Assembly: GCF_946479415.1 (NCBI RefSeq)
Contig: NZ_CAMLFY010000027.1
Location: forward strand, 1-42,906
Length of the DNA: 42,906 nucleotides
Direction of reading: 5' to 3'
Source of the DNA: an uncultured Shinella sp.
GTDB lineage: Bacteria > Pseudomonadota > Alphaproteobacteria > Rhizobiales > Rhizobiaceae
The position numbers and the translations under genes were made by a program. The number at the start of each line of letters is the position of its first letter. The stretch's first letter is position 1. The notes under the pieces were generated by a model that saw only the letters and a list, made by a program, of their open reading frames with translations, was not told where the DNA came from and made no database searches. Positions 7,600 to 16,340 of the stretch are shown here, piece after piece.

Positions 7600-10500
7600 T
7601 CACGCCGCTTGCGCAACCGGCTCAACAGTGGCGCGGGCTTCGGCGGCCAATGCCTCCTCGACCTCCTCCAGTTCCCGGCGCTTGCCGGCGAGTTCGTCGG
7701 CGAAGGCGAAGGTGCCCGTCTCGTGCGCGCGATAGGAGGCGAGCCGGCGGTTGGCGTCTTCGAGATACTGGCGCTGGCGGTGACGCTCGCCCTCGAAATC
7801 ATCGAGCGCATGTTCGAGACGAGAGATCGCACCGAGCGGCGTGACGGTCACCGGCAGGTCGATCTCGTAGTCCGCGCCGGTGCGCTGCAGGACGGTGCGA
7901 TAGTGATACCCGTCCTTGCCGAAGCGCTCTCCCTCGTAGATTACTTCGAAGCCGCCTATCGAGCCGAGCTGCGTCTCGCCCTCGTGCTGAAGCTGGACGA
8001 GAGTGAGGATCTCCTTCATCACCGCGCGACCGGCGTCCTTGCGCTCGACCTGCTGTTCTCCGAGGATGGTCATCGTGAATGCCTCGCCTGATGTCAGCAC
8101 CAGCCGCGCGATATCCTTGCCGATCTCGTCGATCCGGCGCGTCGCGACCTCGATGTCGCGTTCGGCTTCCCGCAGCCGCCGGCGGACCGAGAAGAGATCG
8201 TCGTCATGGGCGGCGCGCAGGCGCTCGAGGCGGGCGATATCAGCCTCAAGACCGGCCTTCTTCATCAGGCGCTCGTCGCCGCTGGCAATCGCCTTCGCCA
8301 TCGCAAACTGATTGGCAGCCCCTTCACCGAGATCTTCCAGCCGGCGGATCGACGTGTCGCCGGAGAGCGCCGCGGCGATAAACCGGGCTTTGCGCTCGTT
8401 GTTCTGCCACATGCTGGCATCCAGCGATCCTTGCGTCGCATAGGCGAAGATATCGACGATATCGTGCTGGTTGCCCTGGCGAACGATGCGGCCCTCACGC
8501 TGCTCGATCTGCGACGGCAACCACGGCACGTCTAGATGATGAAGCGCCTTGAGCCTGAGCTGGGCGTTGACCCCGGTGCCCATCGTCTCGGAGGAGCCGA
8601 TCAGGAATCGCACCCTGCCCGCGCGGACATCCCCGAACAGGCGTTGCTTCGTCTCGGACTTTTTATAGTCCTGCATATAGGCGATCTCGCTGGCGGGCAC
8701 GCCGAGCCGGACCAGCTCGTCGCGGATCCAGCGGTAGGCCGAAAAGCCCCGCGTCCGTTCGACACTGATCGTGCCGAGGTCGGAAAAGATCATCTGCGCG
8801 GCGCCGGGCAGGTCGTAAGGCTTGCCATCGGGACGCATGAAGATCATGTCCGCCGTTTCCTGCCAGATGCGGAAGGCATTCCCGACAAGCAGATTGAGTT
8901 TGTTGTCCGGCTCGTTGTCGTTCGCCGGCATGACCAGGCGCAGGTCGATCGCCGCGTGCCGACCGTCGGTGATAACCGAGAGCAGGATGTCGTCGCCCGG
9001 CTGCGCCGGCCCCTCGCGCATTTCGATCGCCTTGATGCGGCTGTCGAGGATCTGCTGGTACATCTTGAACGCCGCGGTAGGCGTCGCGGTGACGATCTGC
9101 CGCCCACCGGTGGAAATAGCCGGAACACGGACATATTCCCGGAGATCGGCGGGCATGACGACGTCGGCAAACGAACGGAAGAGCGAGATCAATTCCGGGA
9201 CGTTCACGAAGCTGGCAAAGCGCGAGACCGGCTTGTACTTGCCTGAAGGTTGGATCTCCAGTTCGGTGGTCGTCTCGCCGAAGGTGCTCGCCCAGGCGTC
9301 AAACTCGTGCAGGCCGCGTTCATGGAGAGCGTCGTAGCCGAGCAGGCGCTGGACTGAGAACATCTCGCCGAGCGTGTTGGTGATCGGCGTGCCCGAGGCG
9401 AGCACGAGCGCGCGGCCGGGGTTCTTCGTTTCGAGGAACCGGGACTTTACAAACAAATCCCATGCGCGTTGCGAGCCGTTGGGATCGATGCCCTTCAGCG
9501 TGCTCATGTTGGTGGCGAAGGATAGCTTGCGGAATTCCTGCGCCTCGTCGACGACAATCTGGTCGACGCCGATTTCCGAGATGGTGAGCAGATCGTCCTT
9601 GCGGGTCGATAGCGCTGTCAGCCGCTCCTCCAGCCCCTCCTTCAATCTCTCAAGCCGCTTGCGCGACACACGGTCGTCGGGCTCGACCCTGGTCAGCAGA
9701 TCCTCGTAGAGCTGCAACTCGTCCTGAATCATGCTCTGCTCGAAGGCGGAGGGGACGGCGATGAACCTGAACGCCGAATGGGTGATGATGATCGCGTCCC
9801 AGGTCGCCGTCGCCGCGCGTGACAGGAACCTTGCTCGCTTGTCTTTCGTGAAGTTGCTCTCGTCGGCCACGAGAATGCGCGCAGAAGGATAGAGCGCCAG
9901 AAACTCACGCGCCGCCTGGGCGAGGCAATGGCCGGGCACGACCAGCATCGCCTTGGCGATCAGGCCGAGCCGGCGCTGTTCCATGATGGCGGCCGCCATC
10001 GTCATCGTCTTGCCGGCGCCGACGGCGTGGGCGAGATAAGTCGCGCCATCGGCGATAATCCGCCAGATCCCGCGCTTCTGGTGCGCGTAGAGTTGGAACG
10101 CGGCGGAGGCTCCCAGCAGCTGGAGATGCGAACCGTCGAACTTGCGCGGCGCGAGATTGTTGAAGCGCTCGTTGTAGACGCCGGCCAGCCGGTCGGTCCG
10201 CTCCGGGTCGGTCCAGACCCAGCGCTCGAACTCCGTCTTGATCTTCTGCAGCTTCTCGCGGGCAGCTTCGGTATCGACGACGTTCAGCCGCTCGCCGCCG
10301 ACCTCCTTGATCGTGTCGAAGATCTGCGGCACGCGGCTGTTGAGCGCATCGGCGAGCAGTTCGCCGGCGTGGCGGCGGCTGGTGCCCCATTCCGACGTGC
10401 CGGCGGCGCGATAGGCGAGCTGGCGCGCTTCGACGGTCCAGGAGCCAAGTTCCGGCATATGATGGATCTTGATCTCGGCGTCCATCCTCTGCTTGACGAA

Positions 10501-12705
10501 GGCAACGACATCGGCGGCCGGGATCCATGGCGCGCCGAGACGCGCAGTGATATCCGAGGGACGGAGAGGGGAGGGCTGTACCGCTTGCAGCGCGCGGACA
10601 TTGCGCTCGAAGATCGGATCGAGCGCCGCGGCGGCTTCCGCAGCGGCAAGCTTGGTGCGGACCGGGCCGGAGAGATAGGCGTCGGCGGTCTGCCACGCGC
10701 CGTCGGCCGGATTCTGGAACACGGTATCACCGAGCTGGTCGACCACTTTGTCGCGGTCGCAATGCAGGAGCTCGGCGATGTGGTCGAGGTCGACGCGGCC
10801 GCGCTCGTTGAGCACGACGGCAAGCGCGTCGCCGGCATTTGTCACCACAGGCAGGGCAGGGGGCGCGATCACCCGCTGCGAGAAGATCGGACCGGGCTTG
10901 GCCGTGTCGGTGTCGAGGTCGTAGTCCTCGATGGACGCGACCAGCCAGCAGTCGGGATCGTCCCGGAAGGGCTGGAGGTTCGGCTGGCGATGCGTCTCGC
11001 GGGTCTCGCCGGATTCCGCATCCTCGGTGATGCTGACGGTCGTGTGGTTGATCGGCCCGAAATCCCTGACGAAGCTCGACCAGGCGATACGCAGCCGCAC
11101 CTGCAGGTCGCGCCACGGCCGGCCGGTCTCCTGCGCCTTCAGTACCTCGCGCACGGCGTCGCGGACGGGGATCAGCTTCTGGATGGTGCGGACGTGCTTT
11201 TCCGTCAGGCCGTCGCCGGTTCGGCCCTTCCTGACCTTGATCACGACGGGCTGGCCGTCGACGATCTGTATCAGGCCCTGCCTGTTGTCGACCAAGTAGC
11301 TGCCTTCGCGAACATTGGCGTTGCCGGGCTGCAGGTCTACAATCTCGGCCAGTTCTTCCTCGAGATCGAGATCGATCTCCGTCGGCTCGCCGTCATAGAG
11401 GTCTTCCGGCAGACGGCTGACGGCCGCGTTCAGCACCTCGGCGAGGTTCTCGCCCGCCCGCGCCCGGCAGGTATAGGTCTCGCCGAACGGACCGGAAGTC
11501 AGCGCGTGGGTGCCGAGAACCATGCCGGGATTGTCTGCGAACCAGCGATTGACGCGGATCGCGCCTTCGTCATCCGTAGCCGGGCGGACTTCCTCGACGT
11601 CGAGCCACGAAACGTCGCCCTCGGCCTCGGCGATCTTGCGTTTGCGGAAGAAGAGGATGTCGACGACGGTGTCCGTGCCGGCGTCGCGGCGGAAACTGCC
11701 CTCGGGCAATCGGATGGCTGCGACGAGGTTGGCCGATCTGGCAATTTGCGCACGCGCCGTCGCGTCTGCCTTGTCCATCGTGCCGCAGCTCGTCACGAAG
11801 GCCGCCAGCCCGCCGGGCTTCAAGAGGTCGATCGAGCGGGCGATGAAGTAGTCGTGCAGCCGAAGCGCAAGCGGCCGATAGTGATGGTCCGACCTTACCG
11901 TCCGGTCGGAGTAGGGCGGATTGCCGATAGCGAGGTCATAGACGACGCCGAGGTCGGTACGGGTGAAGTCGCCATTGACGATGCGCGCTTTCGGCTGCAG
12001 CAACCGCACGATACGCGCCGTGACCGGATCGAGTTCGATGCCGGTGACATGGCTGGCGGCACGATAGGCCTGCGGCATCAGCGCAGGGAACAATCCCGTG
12101 CCGATGCCCGGCTCCAGCACGCGGCCGCCGCGCCAGCCGAGACGCTGCAGCCCGGCCCACATCGCCCGGACGATGAATTCGGGCGTGAAGTGCGCATACT
12201 GGGTGCAGCGGGCGAGCGAGGCATAGTCGGCCTCGTTGACGGCTGTCTCCAGCGAGCTGCCGAGATCGTCCCAACCCTCGCGGAACTCCACCTCGCCTGG
12301 CCGACGGAACATGCCGTTGGCCAGCTCAGATGCGCCGAAGCCGGTGAAGTGGATTAGTTTCTGCTGTTCCTCGCGCGACGCCGGGCGGTCCTGTTTTTCG
12401 ATTTCGCCGGCAATCAGGATGGCCGCGACGTTCGCCTTCGCCCGTTCCTTCCAGCCGGCGGCGAGACCGCGGCCCTCGTCGTCGAGGAAGAAATTGCTGC
12501 GTGCGCCCTGTTTGCGCGGGGCCGGGTTGCGCGCCGCGGCGATCGGCAGAGCCGGGGCAGGGGCGGGCGGCGTCGGGTCCGGATCGTCATCGTTGGCGGC
12601 GAAGGGATCGTGGCCGCTAAATCCGGAAATACCGAGGCCGAGGCCCAGCCTAGACGTCAACGCGGTGTTGCCGAGCATGTCGAGCGTGAAAGGATCGTTG
12701 CTCAT
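7600..12705 (-). CDS. DarB-like DNA methylase-helicase fusion
   Basis: A 1701-aa protein joining an N6-adenine methyltransferase and an SNF2-type helicase. The methylase part has the SAM motif VLEPGIGTG (about 196-204) and the catalytic NPPY (about 262-265). The helicase part has AVGAGKT (about 890), DEAQ (about 1050) and a late QREGRIVRQG motif (about 1400), followed by a coiled-coil-rich C-terminus. The same architecture is known in DarB of phage P1, which protects DNA from type I restriction in cis, and in large plasmid-borne proteins. The start at 12705 has AAGGAG; a longer frame to 12861 is low-complexity. The frame is intact over 5 kb. It carries a class II leader hairpin 169-205 nt upstream. 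Confidence 0.9.
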   Translation of the reverse strand: MSNDPFTLDMLGNTALTSRLGLGLGISGFSGHDPFAANDDDPDPTPPAPAPALPIAAARNPAPRKQGARSNFFLDDEGRGLAAGWKERAKANVAAILIAGEIEKQDRPASREEQQKLIHFTGFGASELANGMFRRPGEVEFREGWDDLGSSLETAVNEADYASLARCTQYAHFTPEFIVRAMWAGLQRLGWRGGRVLEPGIGTGLFPALMPQAYRAASHVTGIELDPVTARIVRLLQPKARIVNGDFTRTDLGVVYDLAIGNPPYSDRTVRSDHHYRPLALRLHDYFIARSIDLLKPGGLAAFVTSCGTMDKADATARAQIARSANLVAAIRLPEGSFRRDAGTDTVVDILFFRKRKIAEAEGDVSWLDVEEVRPATDDEGAIRVNRWFADNPGMVLGTHALTSGPFGETYTCRARAGENLAEVLNAAVSRLPEDLYDGEPTEIDLDLEEELAEIVDLQPGNANVREGSYLVDNRQGLIQIVDGQPVVIKVRKGRTGDGLTEKHVRTIQKLIPVRDAVREVLKAQETGRPWRDLQVRLRIAWSSFVRDFGPINHTTVSITEDAESGETRETHRQPNLQPFRDDPDCWLVASIEDYDLDTDTAKPGPIFSQRVIAPPALPVVTNAGDALAVVLNERGRVDLDHIAELLHCDRDKVVDQLGDTVFQNPADGAWQTADAYLSGPVRTKLAAAEAAAALDPIFERNVRALQAVQPSPLRPSDITARLGAPWIPAADVVAFVKQRMDAEIKIHHMPELGSWTVEARQLAYRAAGTSEWGTSRRHAGELLADALNSRVPQIFDTIKEVGGERLNVVDTEAAREKLQKIKTEFERWVWTDPERTDRLAGVYNERFNNLAPRKFDGSHLQLLGASAAFQLYAHQKRGIWRIIADGATYLAHAVGAGKTMTMAAAIMEQRRLGLIAKAMLVVPGHCLAQAAREFLALYPSARILVADESNFTKDKRARFLSRAATATWDAIIITHSAFRFIAVPSAFEQSMIQDELQLYEDLLTRVEPDDRVSRKRLERLKEGLEERLTALSTRKDDLLTISEIGVDQIVVDEAQEFRKLSFATNMSTLKGIDPNGSQRAWDLFVKSRFLETKNPGRALVLASGTPITNTLGEMFSVQRLLGYDALHERGLHEFDAWASTFGETTTELEIQPSGKYKPVSRFASFVNVPELISLFRSFADVVMPADLREYVRVPAISTGGRQIVTATPTAAFKMYQQILDSRIKAIEMREGPAQPGDDILLSVITDGRHAAIDLRLVMPANDNEPDNKLNLLVGNAFRIWQETADMIFMRPDGKPYDLPGAAQMIFSDLGTISVERTRGFSAYRWIRDELVRLGVPASEIAYMQDYKKSETKQRLFGDVRAGRVRFLIGSSETMGTGVNAQLRLKALHHLDVPWLPSQIEQREGRIVRQGNQHDIVDIFAYATQGSLDASMWQNNERKARFIAAALSGDTSIRRLEDLGEGAANQFAMAKAIASGDERLMKKAGLEADIARLERLRAAHDDDLFSVRRRLREAERDIEVATRRIDEIGKDIARLVLTSGEAFTMTILGEQQVERKDAGRAVMKEILTLVQLQHEGETQLGSIGGFEVIYEGERFGKDGYHYRTVLQRTGADYEIDLPVTVTPLGAISRLEHALDDFEGERHRQRQYLEDANRRLASYRAHETGTFAFADELAGKRRELEEVEEALAAEARATVEPVAQAA

Positions 12706-12868
12706 CCAGATCTCCTTGTGAGCAGGCGTGCGCCATCGCCCGCGGGAAGGGGTTCCAGCAGGTGAGGGGCGCTTGCGATGGGATGAGGGGGTGATGCGGT
12801 CGGAAGCGGAGCGATGTCCTTCCTTCTTCAGACCTTGTCTTGCACGATCCGGAGCCCGCATCGCGGGC

Positions 12869-12915
12869 GGCCGGTCAAGGGCCGCTTCAGCGGCAACGCC
12901 TGCCCTTGACGGGCC
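12869..12915 (-). promoter_or_regulatory. Leader hairpin, class II
   Basis: Arms GGCCGGTCAAGGGC (12869-12882) and GCCCTTGACGGGCC (12902-12915) pair with one mismatch and enclose a second hairpin, GCCGC-TTCA-GCGGC. It shares GTCAAGGG...CCCTTGAC and a loop of about 21 nt with the element at 13841-13878. It is 169-205 nt upstream of the methylase-helicase start; the rest of the 12706-13122 gap holds no gene. Confidence 0.6.
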
Positions 12916-13122
12916 GGGCGTGCATGCGGGAGGTCTTCTTCGGCCCCTTCTTCTTCCCGTTTCTCATCCGCCCCTGCAGCGCGGCGCGGATATCCGTCAG
13001 GAGTGATCGACGCCCTCCTGGCGATCGTCACCCTCGAAGCCGGAGATGAAGCGTTCGGCGCGATCGAGGGTGTGGAGAGGAGCAGGGGGAGGACGTTGCG
13101 ATACGCAGGCCTTCCGCCCCCA

Positions 13123-13728
13123 TCACGCCGCGGCCGCATCGGGCAGGTAGCGCAGATGCACTGGCAGCTTGGCGGCGATCTCCTCGTCTGTCATGGCTTC
13201 GAGCAGCTTCGGGACGCTCCCCAGTTTGCCGCCGAAGAAATGGACGGTGCGCCGGCCGCGCGACGCGTAGGGCCAGCGATAATCGGCATAGCCGCGATAG
13301 GGCGCGGCGGTGCTGCTCCAGATGTGCTCGAGACGTTCTTCCCGCGTCATCGCCCGCACCGGCCGGCTCTCGCGTTCGATGATGGCGAGACGCATGCGCT
13401 CGACTGACATATCGTCGGAAAGATCGCAGTAGCCATGAAAGTAGCGGATGGCATCGTCGATGCGCAGCGCGAAAAACACCGACGTCACCGACCCGGTCAG
13501 GAATTGCCGGAGTGCGAACATCGAGCCACGGATCCAGAGGGGCGGCTCCACAGCGAACATATAGTCGTGTTCGGCCTCGCCGATCTCAAACCATTCCCCG
13601 GCATAGAGCACCGTTGCGTCATCCGCGCGGTGGTGAACGCGCCCGGTATGGCGGTCGAACATGCGATACATCTGTCGGCGGTCGGCGACGCCCTGGAATA
13701 CCTTGCGGATTACGAGTGCGGTGGTCAT
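13123..13728 (-). CDS. Conserved plasmid protein of unknown function
   Basis: 201 aa, not recognised. It is rich in aromatic residues and Arg (DYMFAVEPPLWIRGSMF, YRGYADYRWPYASRG) with no signal peptide or clear membrane segment. The start at 13728 has AAGGAG just upstream. It is co-oriented with the methylase-helicase downstream and the TOPRIM gene upstream, and carries a class II leader hairpin 113-150 nt upstream. Only the context suggests a plasmid establishment role. Confidence 0.72.
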   Translation of the reverse strand: MTTALVIRKVFQGVADRRQMYRMFDRHTGRVHHRADDATVLYAGEWFEIGEAEHDYMFAVEPPLWIRGSMFALRQFLTGSVTSVFFALRIDDAIRYFHGYCDLSDDMSVERMRLAIIERESRPVRAMTREERLEHIWSSTAAPYRGYADYRWPYASRGRRTVHFFGGKLGSVPKLLEAMTDEEIAAKLPVHLRYLPDAAAA

Positions 13729-13840
13729 GTGCGGCTCCTTCGGGGCTGTCGGACCGAAGCGCGGCGTAGCCTTCTCGACCCAGCCTTCTTCTTCAGTCCT
13801 CTGTTACCCCTCCTCGACCGCCGGTATCGCGACCGGCCGG

Positions 13841-13878
13841 GTCAAGGGCCGGCTCCGCCGGGCGAAGCTTCCCTTGAC
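13841..13878 (-). promoter_or_regulatory. Leader hairpin, class II
   Basis: GTCAAGGG (13841-13848) and CCCTTGAC (13871-13878) form perfect 8-bp arms with a 22-nt loop that itself folds (CCGG...CCGG). Outer bases (CCGGCCGG and GCGGGCGG) extend the stem with mismatches. It overlaps the last codons of the TOPRIM gene, whose C-terminus (ASPGGAGP) is therefore dictated by the hairpin. It is 113-150 nt upstream of the 201-aa gene. Confidence 0.6.
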
Positions 13879-14834
13879 GCGGGCGGCGCGCATCCGGCAC
13901 GCCTCGCCTTTTTCCGTTCCTCCCTTCTTTCCTTTTCCACCTTTGCTTTTTCCTGGAGCGCCTCGTTCCAGTCGTCCGCCGTCGGCTGCAGCCGCTGCCA
14001 GGCGCAACCGGCGCTGTCGGCGAGGACGCGCAGACGCTCGGCAAAGGTCTCGCCCTGATCATTCGCGTCGGTCGCCGCGACCAGCGTGACGCCGGGACGC
14101 GAGGCCAGGGTCCGCAGGGCCGCATCGGTAAGGGGGGACCATCCCCCGCCGGTGCTGAGATATTGCGAGCCATCGCGGAGGCTTTCGAAGGCGGCGAGGC
14201 TCATGGCGTCGATCGCCGCCTCCGTAACGCAAAGGCGCATGGCATCCCGCGGGCCAAGACGGAATAGAGTTTTCGAGCCACCCGTCGAGAACCCGCGCCA
14301 TTCCGGACCGCGCTCCTCCCAGCCGCAGACAATGCCGGCATCGTCCGTGTGGGCCGCCCACATGCTTCCATATGGACCTTCGCGAAGCTGGTTGTTCGTG
14401 ATTGCCATTCGCAGCACGCTCGCCGGAAGGAAACGGGCGCCGGACAGATAGCGCCAGGTCGCGGACCCGCGCCATGGAACGCGTCGCGCCGACCATCGAT
14501 CCGCAAGACTGGTCGCTGCGGGTCGCTCGCGGGGTGCCTTCGCCCAGACCGGATCACTGGTCTGGAATCCGACCAGGGACGCAACGCTTGCGACACCCTC
14601 GACGAAGCCGACATGATCGAGACGTCGCACGAGCGCGAAGATATCGCCCTTGTCGTCGCTGAGCGGATCGAACCAGCCCTTTCCCTGATGGGTCACGATG
14701 ACAATCTCGCCGCCCCGGCGAAACTTGACCGCCCGGCGCGTGCTCTCCTTGACGTCGACGGCAAATCCGGCCCGCTCCAGAAGCGCACCGCAATTCACCT
14801 TCTCCTTCAACTCTCTGATTTTCTCTTTTTTCAT
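13842..14834 (-). CDS. DUF3991 and TOPRIM domain protein (primase-like)
   Basis: 330 aa. The N-terminal part (about 1-70: MKKEKIRELKEKVN, VTHQGKGWFDPLSDDKGDIF) matches the DUF3991 zinc-finger-like primase leader found in plasmid proteins. The C-terminal half is a TOPRIM fold with LCVTEAAIDAMSLAAF (Glu about 215) and VTLVAATDANDQGETFAERL (DxN/D motif about 268-273). Such proteins are thought to act on nucleic acids during plasmid transfer or replication. The ribosome site for 14834 is weak, so the exact start is uncertain. The tail from about residue 300 is Lys/Glu-rich then Pro/Gly-rich. Confidence 0.82.
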   Translation of the reverse strand: MKKEKIRELKEKVNCGALLERAGFAVDVKESTRRAVKFRRGGEIVIVTHQGKGWFDPLSDDKGDIFALVRRLDHVGFVEGVASVASLVGFQTSDPVWAKAPRERPAATSLADRWSARRVPWRGSATWRYLSGARFLPASVLRMAITNNQLREGPYGSMWAAHTDDAGIVCGWEERGPEWRGFSTGGSKTLFRLGPRDAMRLCVTEAAIDAMSLAAFESLRDGSQYLSTGGGWSPLTDAALRTLASRPGVTLVAATDANDQGETFAERLRVLADSAGCAWQRLQPTADDWNEALQEKAKVEKERREERKKARRAGCAPPASREASPGGAGP

Positions 14835-14924
14835 GCCAATCCGGCCGCGCCAGCGACCGCTCCCTTCTTTTCCCATCCACACATTTGCGCAGCAAATCGA
14901 CACCCGCCGCGCCAAGCGGCAGCT

Positions 14925-14986
14925 GCAAGGGCGCGGAGATCGGGGCGAGGGGAACCCGCGCCCCGCCGCGGCGCCGCTTCCCTTGC
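14925..14986 (-). promoter_or_regulatory. Leader hairpin, class II variant
   Basis: GCAAGGG (14925-14931) pairs with CCCTTGC (14980-14986), and inside it CGGGGCG (14941-14947) pairs perfectly with CGCCCCG (14959-14965). The AAGGG/CCCTT arms resemble the other class II elements, but the enclosed part is longer (48 nt). It is 91-152 nt upstream of the TOPRIM gene start. Confidence 0.5.
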
Positions 14987-15030
14987 GGACGCCGCATGGA
15001 TGCGGCACCTCAGAGGAAGGCAGGGCGGGC

Positions 15031-15213
15031 TCAATGAGCCGGCCCGAAGTCGAAGGGATCGATTTCGTGGATCACGTCCACCTCGGCGTCGTCGAGCTCC
15101 TCGCTCGGCATGACGCCATATTCTCCAGCCGATCGGAACAAGGTCACCGGGACCATGAGCGTGCGGGCGAGGTGAAAGGCATGTGATTGGGCGAGCGAGA
15201 GATCGTGCGACAT
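15031..15213 (-). CDS. Small acidic protein of unknown function
   Basis: 60 aa, opening MSHDLSLAQSHAFHLARTLMV and ending in a strongly acidic stretch (EELDDAEVDVIHEIDPFDF). The start has GGAG upstream. There is no recognised domain. It lies in the same minus-strand series as the TOPRIM gene, 196 nt upstream of that gene's start, and has a 7-bp hairpin (GAGCGGG-ctaatt-CCCGCTC, 15231-15250) just in front of its ribosome site that could affect its translation. Confidence 0.6.
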   Translation of the reverse strand: MSHDLSLAQSHAFHLARTLMVPVTLFRSAGEYGVMPSEELDDAEVDVIHEIDPFDFGPAH

Positions 15214-15541
15214 GGTGAGGCTCCATCCGGGAGCGGGCTAATTCCCGCTCGATGGCGCCAGGGTTGGTCCGGGGCGGGGCGCGATCACCGCGAAGGCGCA
15301 TGCCGCAGCGGCCGTAGCTTGCTAACGGACCCCCTGCGGGTTGATCGTCAAAGCCCGGCCCTGGACCAGGTCGCCATCCCAGAAGAGCGGGATTGGTCCG
15401 TGCCCTATGGAGGCGACGGTTGCTGCACAGGCGTCGCGGCAGAACACACCTCCTCTCACCGAATTTTGCTCGGGTTATCCACCCCGAGGCAAGGATCTGC
15501 CATCGGCTGGAACATGCCTGCCTCCCCCGAAAGCAGCGAGG
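15214..15541. other. Gap with hairpin, no gene
   Basis: It holds the 15231-15250 hairpin close to the 60-aa gene and a GC-rich run with ACCCCCTGCG near 15325-15335 that faintly recalls the leader hairpins. Frames across it are shadow-like. No terminator for the thermonuclease gene was evident. Confidence 0.4.
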
Positions 15542-15994
15542 TCAGCTTTTGCACCACGGCTTTCGCCAGCTACCCCAACGGCGCGCCAGGCCATGCTTGA
15601 TCAGCGTTTCTCCGACGTCGTGTCGGTCCACGGCGACGCGCGCCAACTGGCGACCGTAGCGGTCAAGTTTGCCGCGGATCAACTCGATCCGATGACCCGA
15701 CACCTGGGTTGCCAGTTCGTCCTTCGCTTGCAGCGCTGCGACGCGTTCTGCGGCACACGTTCCGTCAATCTCCGGCGCATCTATGTTCTCGATGCGGATC
15801 TTCTCGCGCCTACCAGTCCGGTCGTGGACGGTAAAGGTGTCGCCATCCCAGATCCTAAGCGTGACATTCTGGCAAGCGTCACGATCACAGACCGCCGCGC
15901 CGACAATCGTGTGACGGTTCGTTGAAGCCGAGGCGCAGGCGAGCATCAACAAATGCGAAATCCCCACGGCCAGGACAGACCGGGCGAACATCAC
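15542..15994 (-). CDS. Secreted thermonuclease-family protein
   Basis: 150 aa with a signal peptide (about residues 1-24, ending CASAS). The mature part is a staphylococcal-nuclease fold: RIWDGDTFTV (catalytic Asp), REKIRIENIDAPE (Arg and Asp), and DRYGRQLARV (Arg of the active site). Family members cleave DNA and RNA with Ca2+. The ATG overlaps the SSB stop by 4 nt, so the two are translationally coupled. Export of a nuclease from a plasmid transfer block is seen in rhizobial plasmids, but its job is not known. Confidence 0.85.
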   Translation of the reverse strand: MMFARSVLAVGISHLLMLACASASTNRHTIVGAAVCDRDACQNVTLRIWDGDTFTVHDRTGRREKIRIENIDAPEIDGTCAAERVAALQAKDELATQVSGHRIELIRGKLDRYGRQLARVAVDRHDVGETLIKHGLARRWGSWRKPWCKS

Positions 15995-16308
15995 GAGGTC
16001 TTTTTCGATACGAGATTAAAGAGCTGCGCGATGACGTCGGTGGCGTAGACCTTTTCACCGCCGCGCTCATAGCTGCTGTTGGACACGCGGGATTCCACAT
16101 AAACGAGATCGCCCTCTCCGACATTTTCCTCGATCCACTCCGCCTTTTTCTTGTCAAGGGCGGTGATCTGAACCCAATCGGTGGCGCTCTTGCGTTCCCC
16201 ATCCGACTGCCATTCGCGATTGCTCGCCACATTCACCTTCAACATGCCCTTCAGCGGGATGACGTTTCCGACGTGACCAAGCAGGGTATGCCGGTTGACG
16301 CTGCGCAT
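15991..16308 (-). CDS. Single-stranded DNA-binding protein (SSB-like)
   Basis: 105 aa with an OB fold: RHTLLGHVGNVIPL at the N-terminus, LKVNVASNREW, TDWVQITALDKKKAEW and GDLVYVESRVSNSSYE. The typical acidic C-terminal tail of replicative SSB is absent (it ends LVSKKTS), as in other short plasmid SSB-like proteins. The start at 16308 has AAGGAA upstream; an earlier in-frame start at 16362 lacks support. It lies between the TrbM-like gene (32 nt upstream) and the coupled thermonuclease. It would coat the incoming transferred strand. Confidence 0.85.
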   Translation of the reverse strand: MRSVNRHTLLGHVGNVIPLKGMLKVNVASNREWQSDGERKSATDWVQITALDKKKAEWIEENVGEGDLVYVESRVSNSSYERGGEKVYATDVIAQLFNLVSKKTS

Positions 16309-16340
16309 GGACTCATTCCTTCTCGAGTGGAAAATACCGT

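Noticed and set aside
9928..12357. An 809-aa plus-strand open frame
   Set aside because: It is a GC-rich mirror frame of the methylase-helicase gene; it shows no domain and the opposite strand has all motifs.
15318..15337. A further leader hairpin before the 60-aa gene
   Set aside because: It shares ACCCCCTGCG-like text, but no convincing stem with a loop could be drawn.
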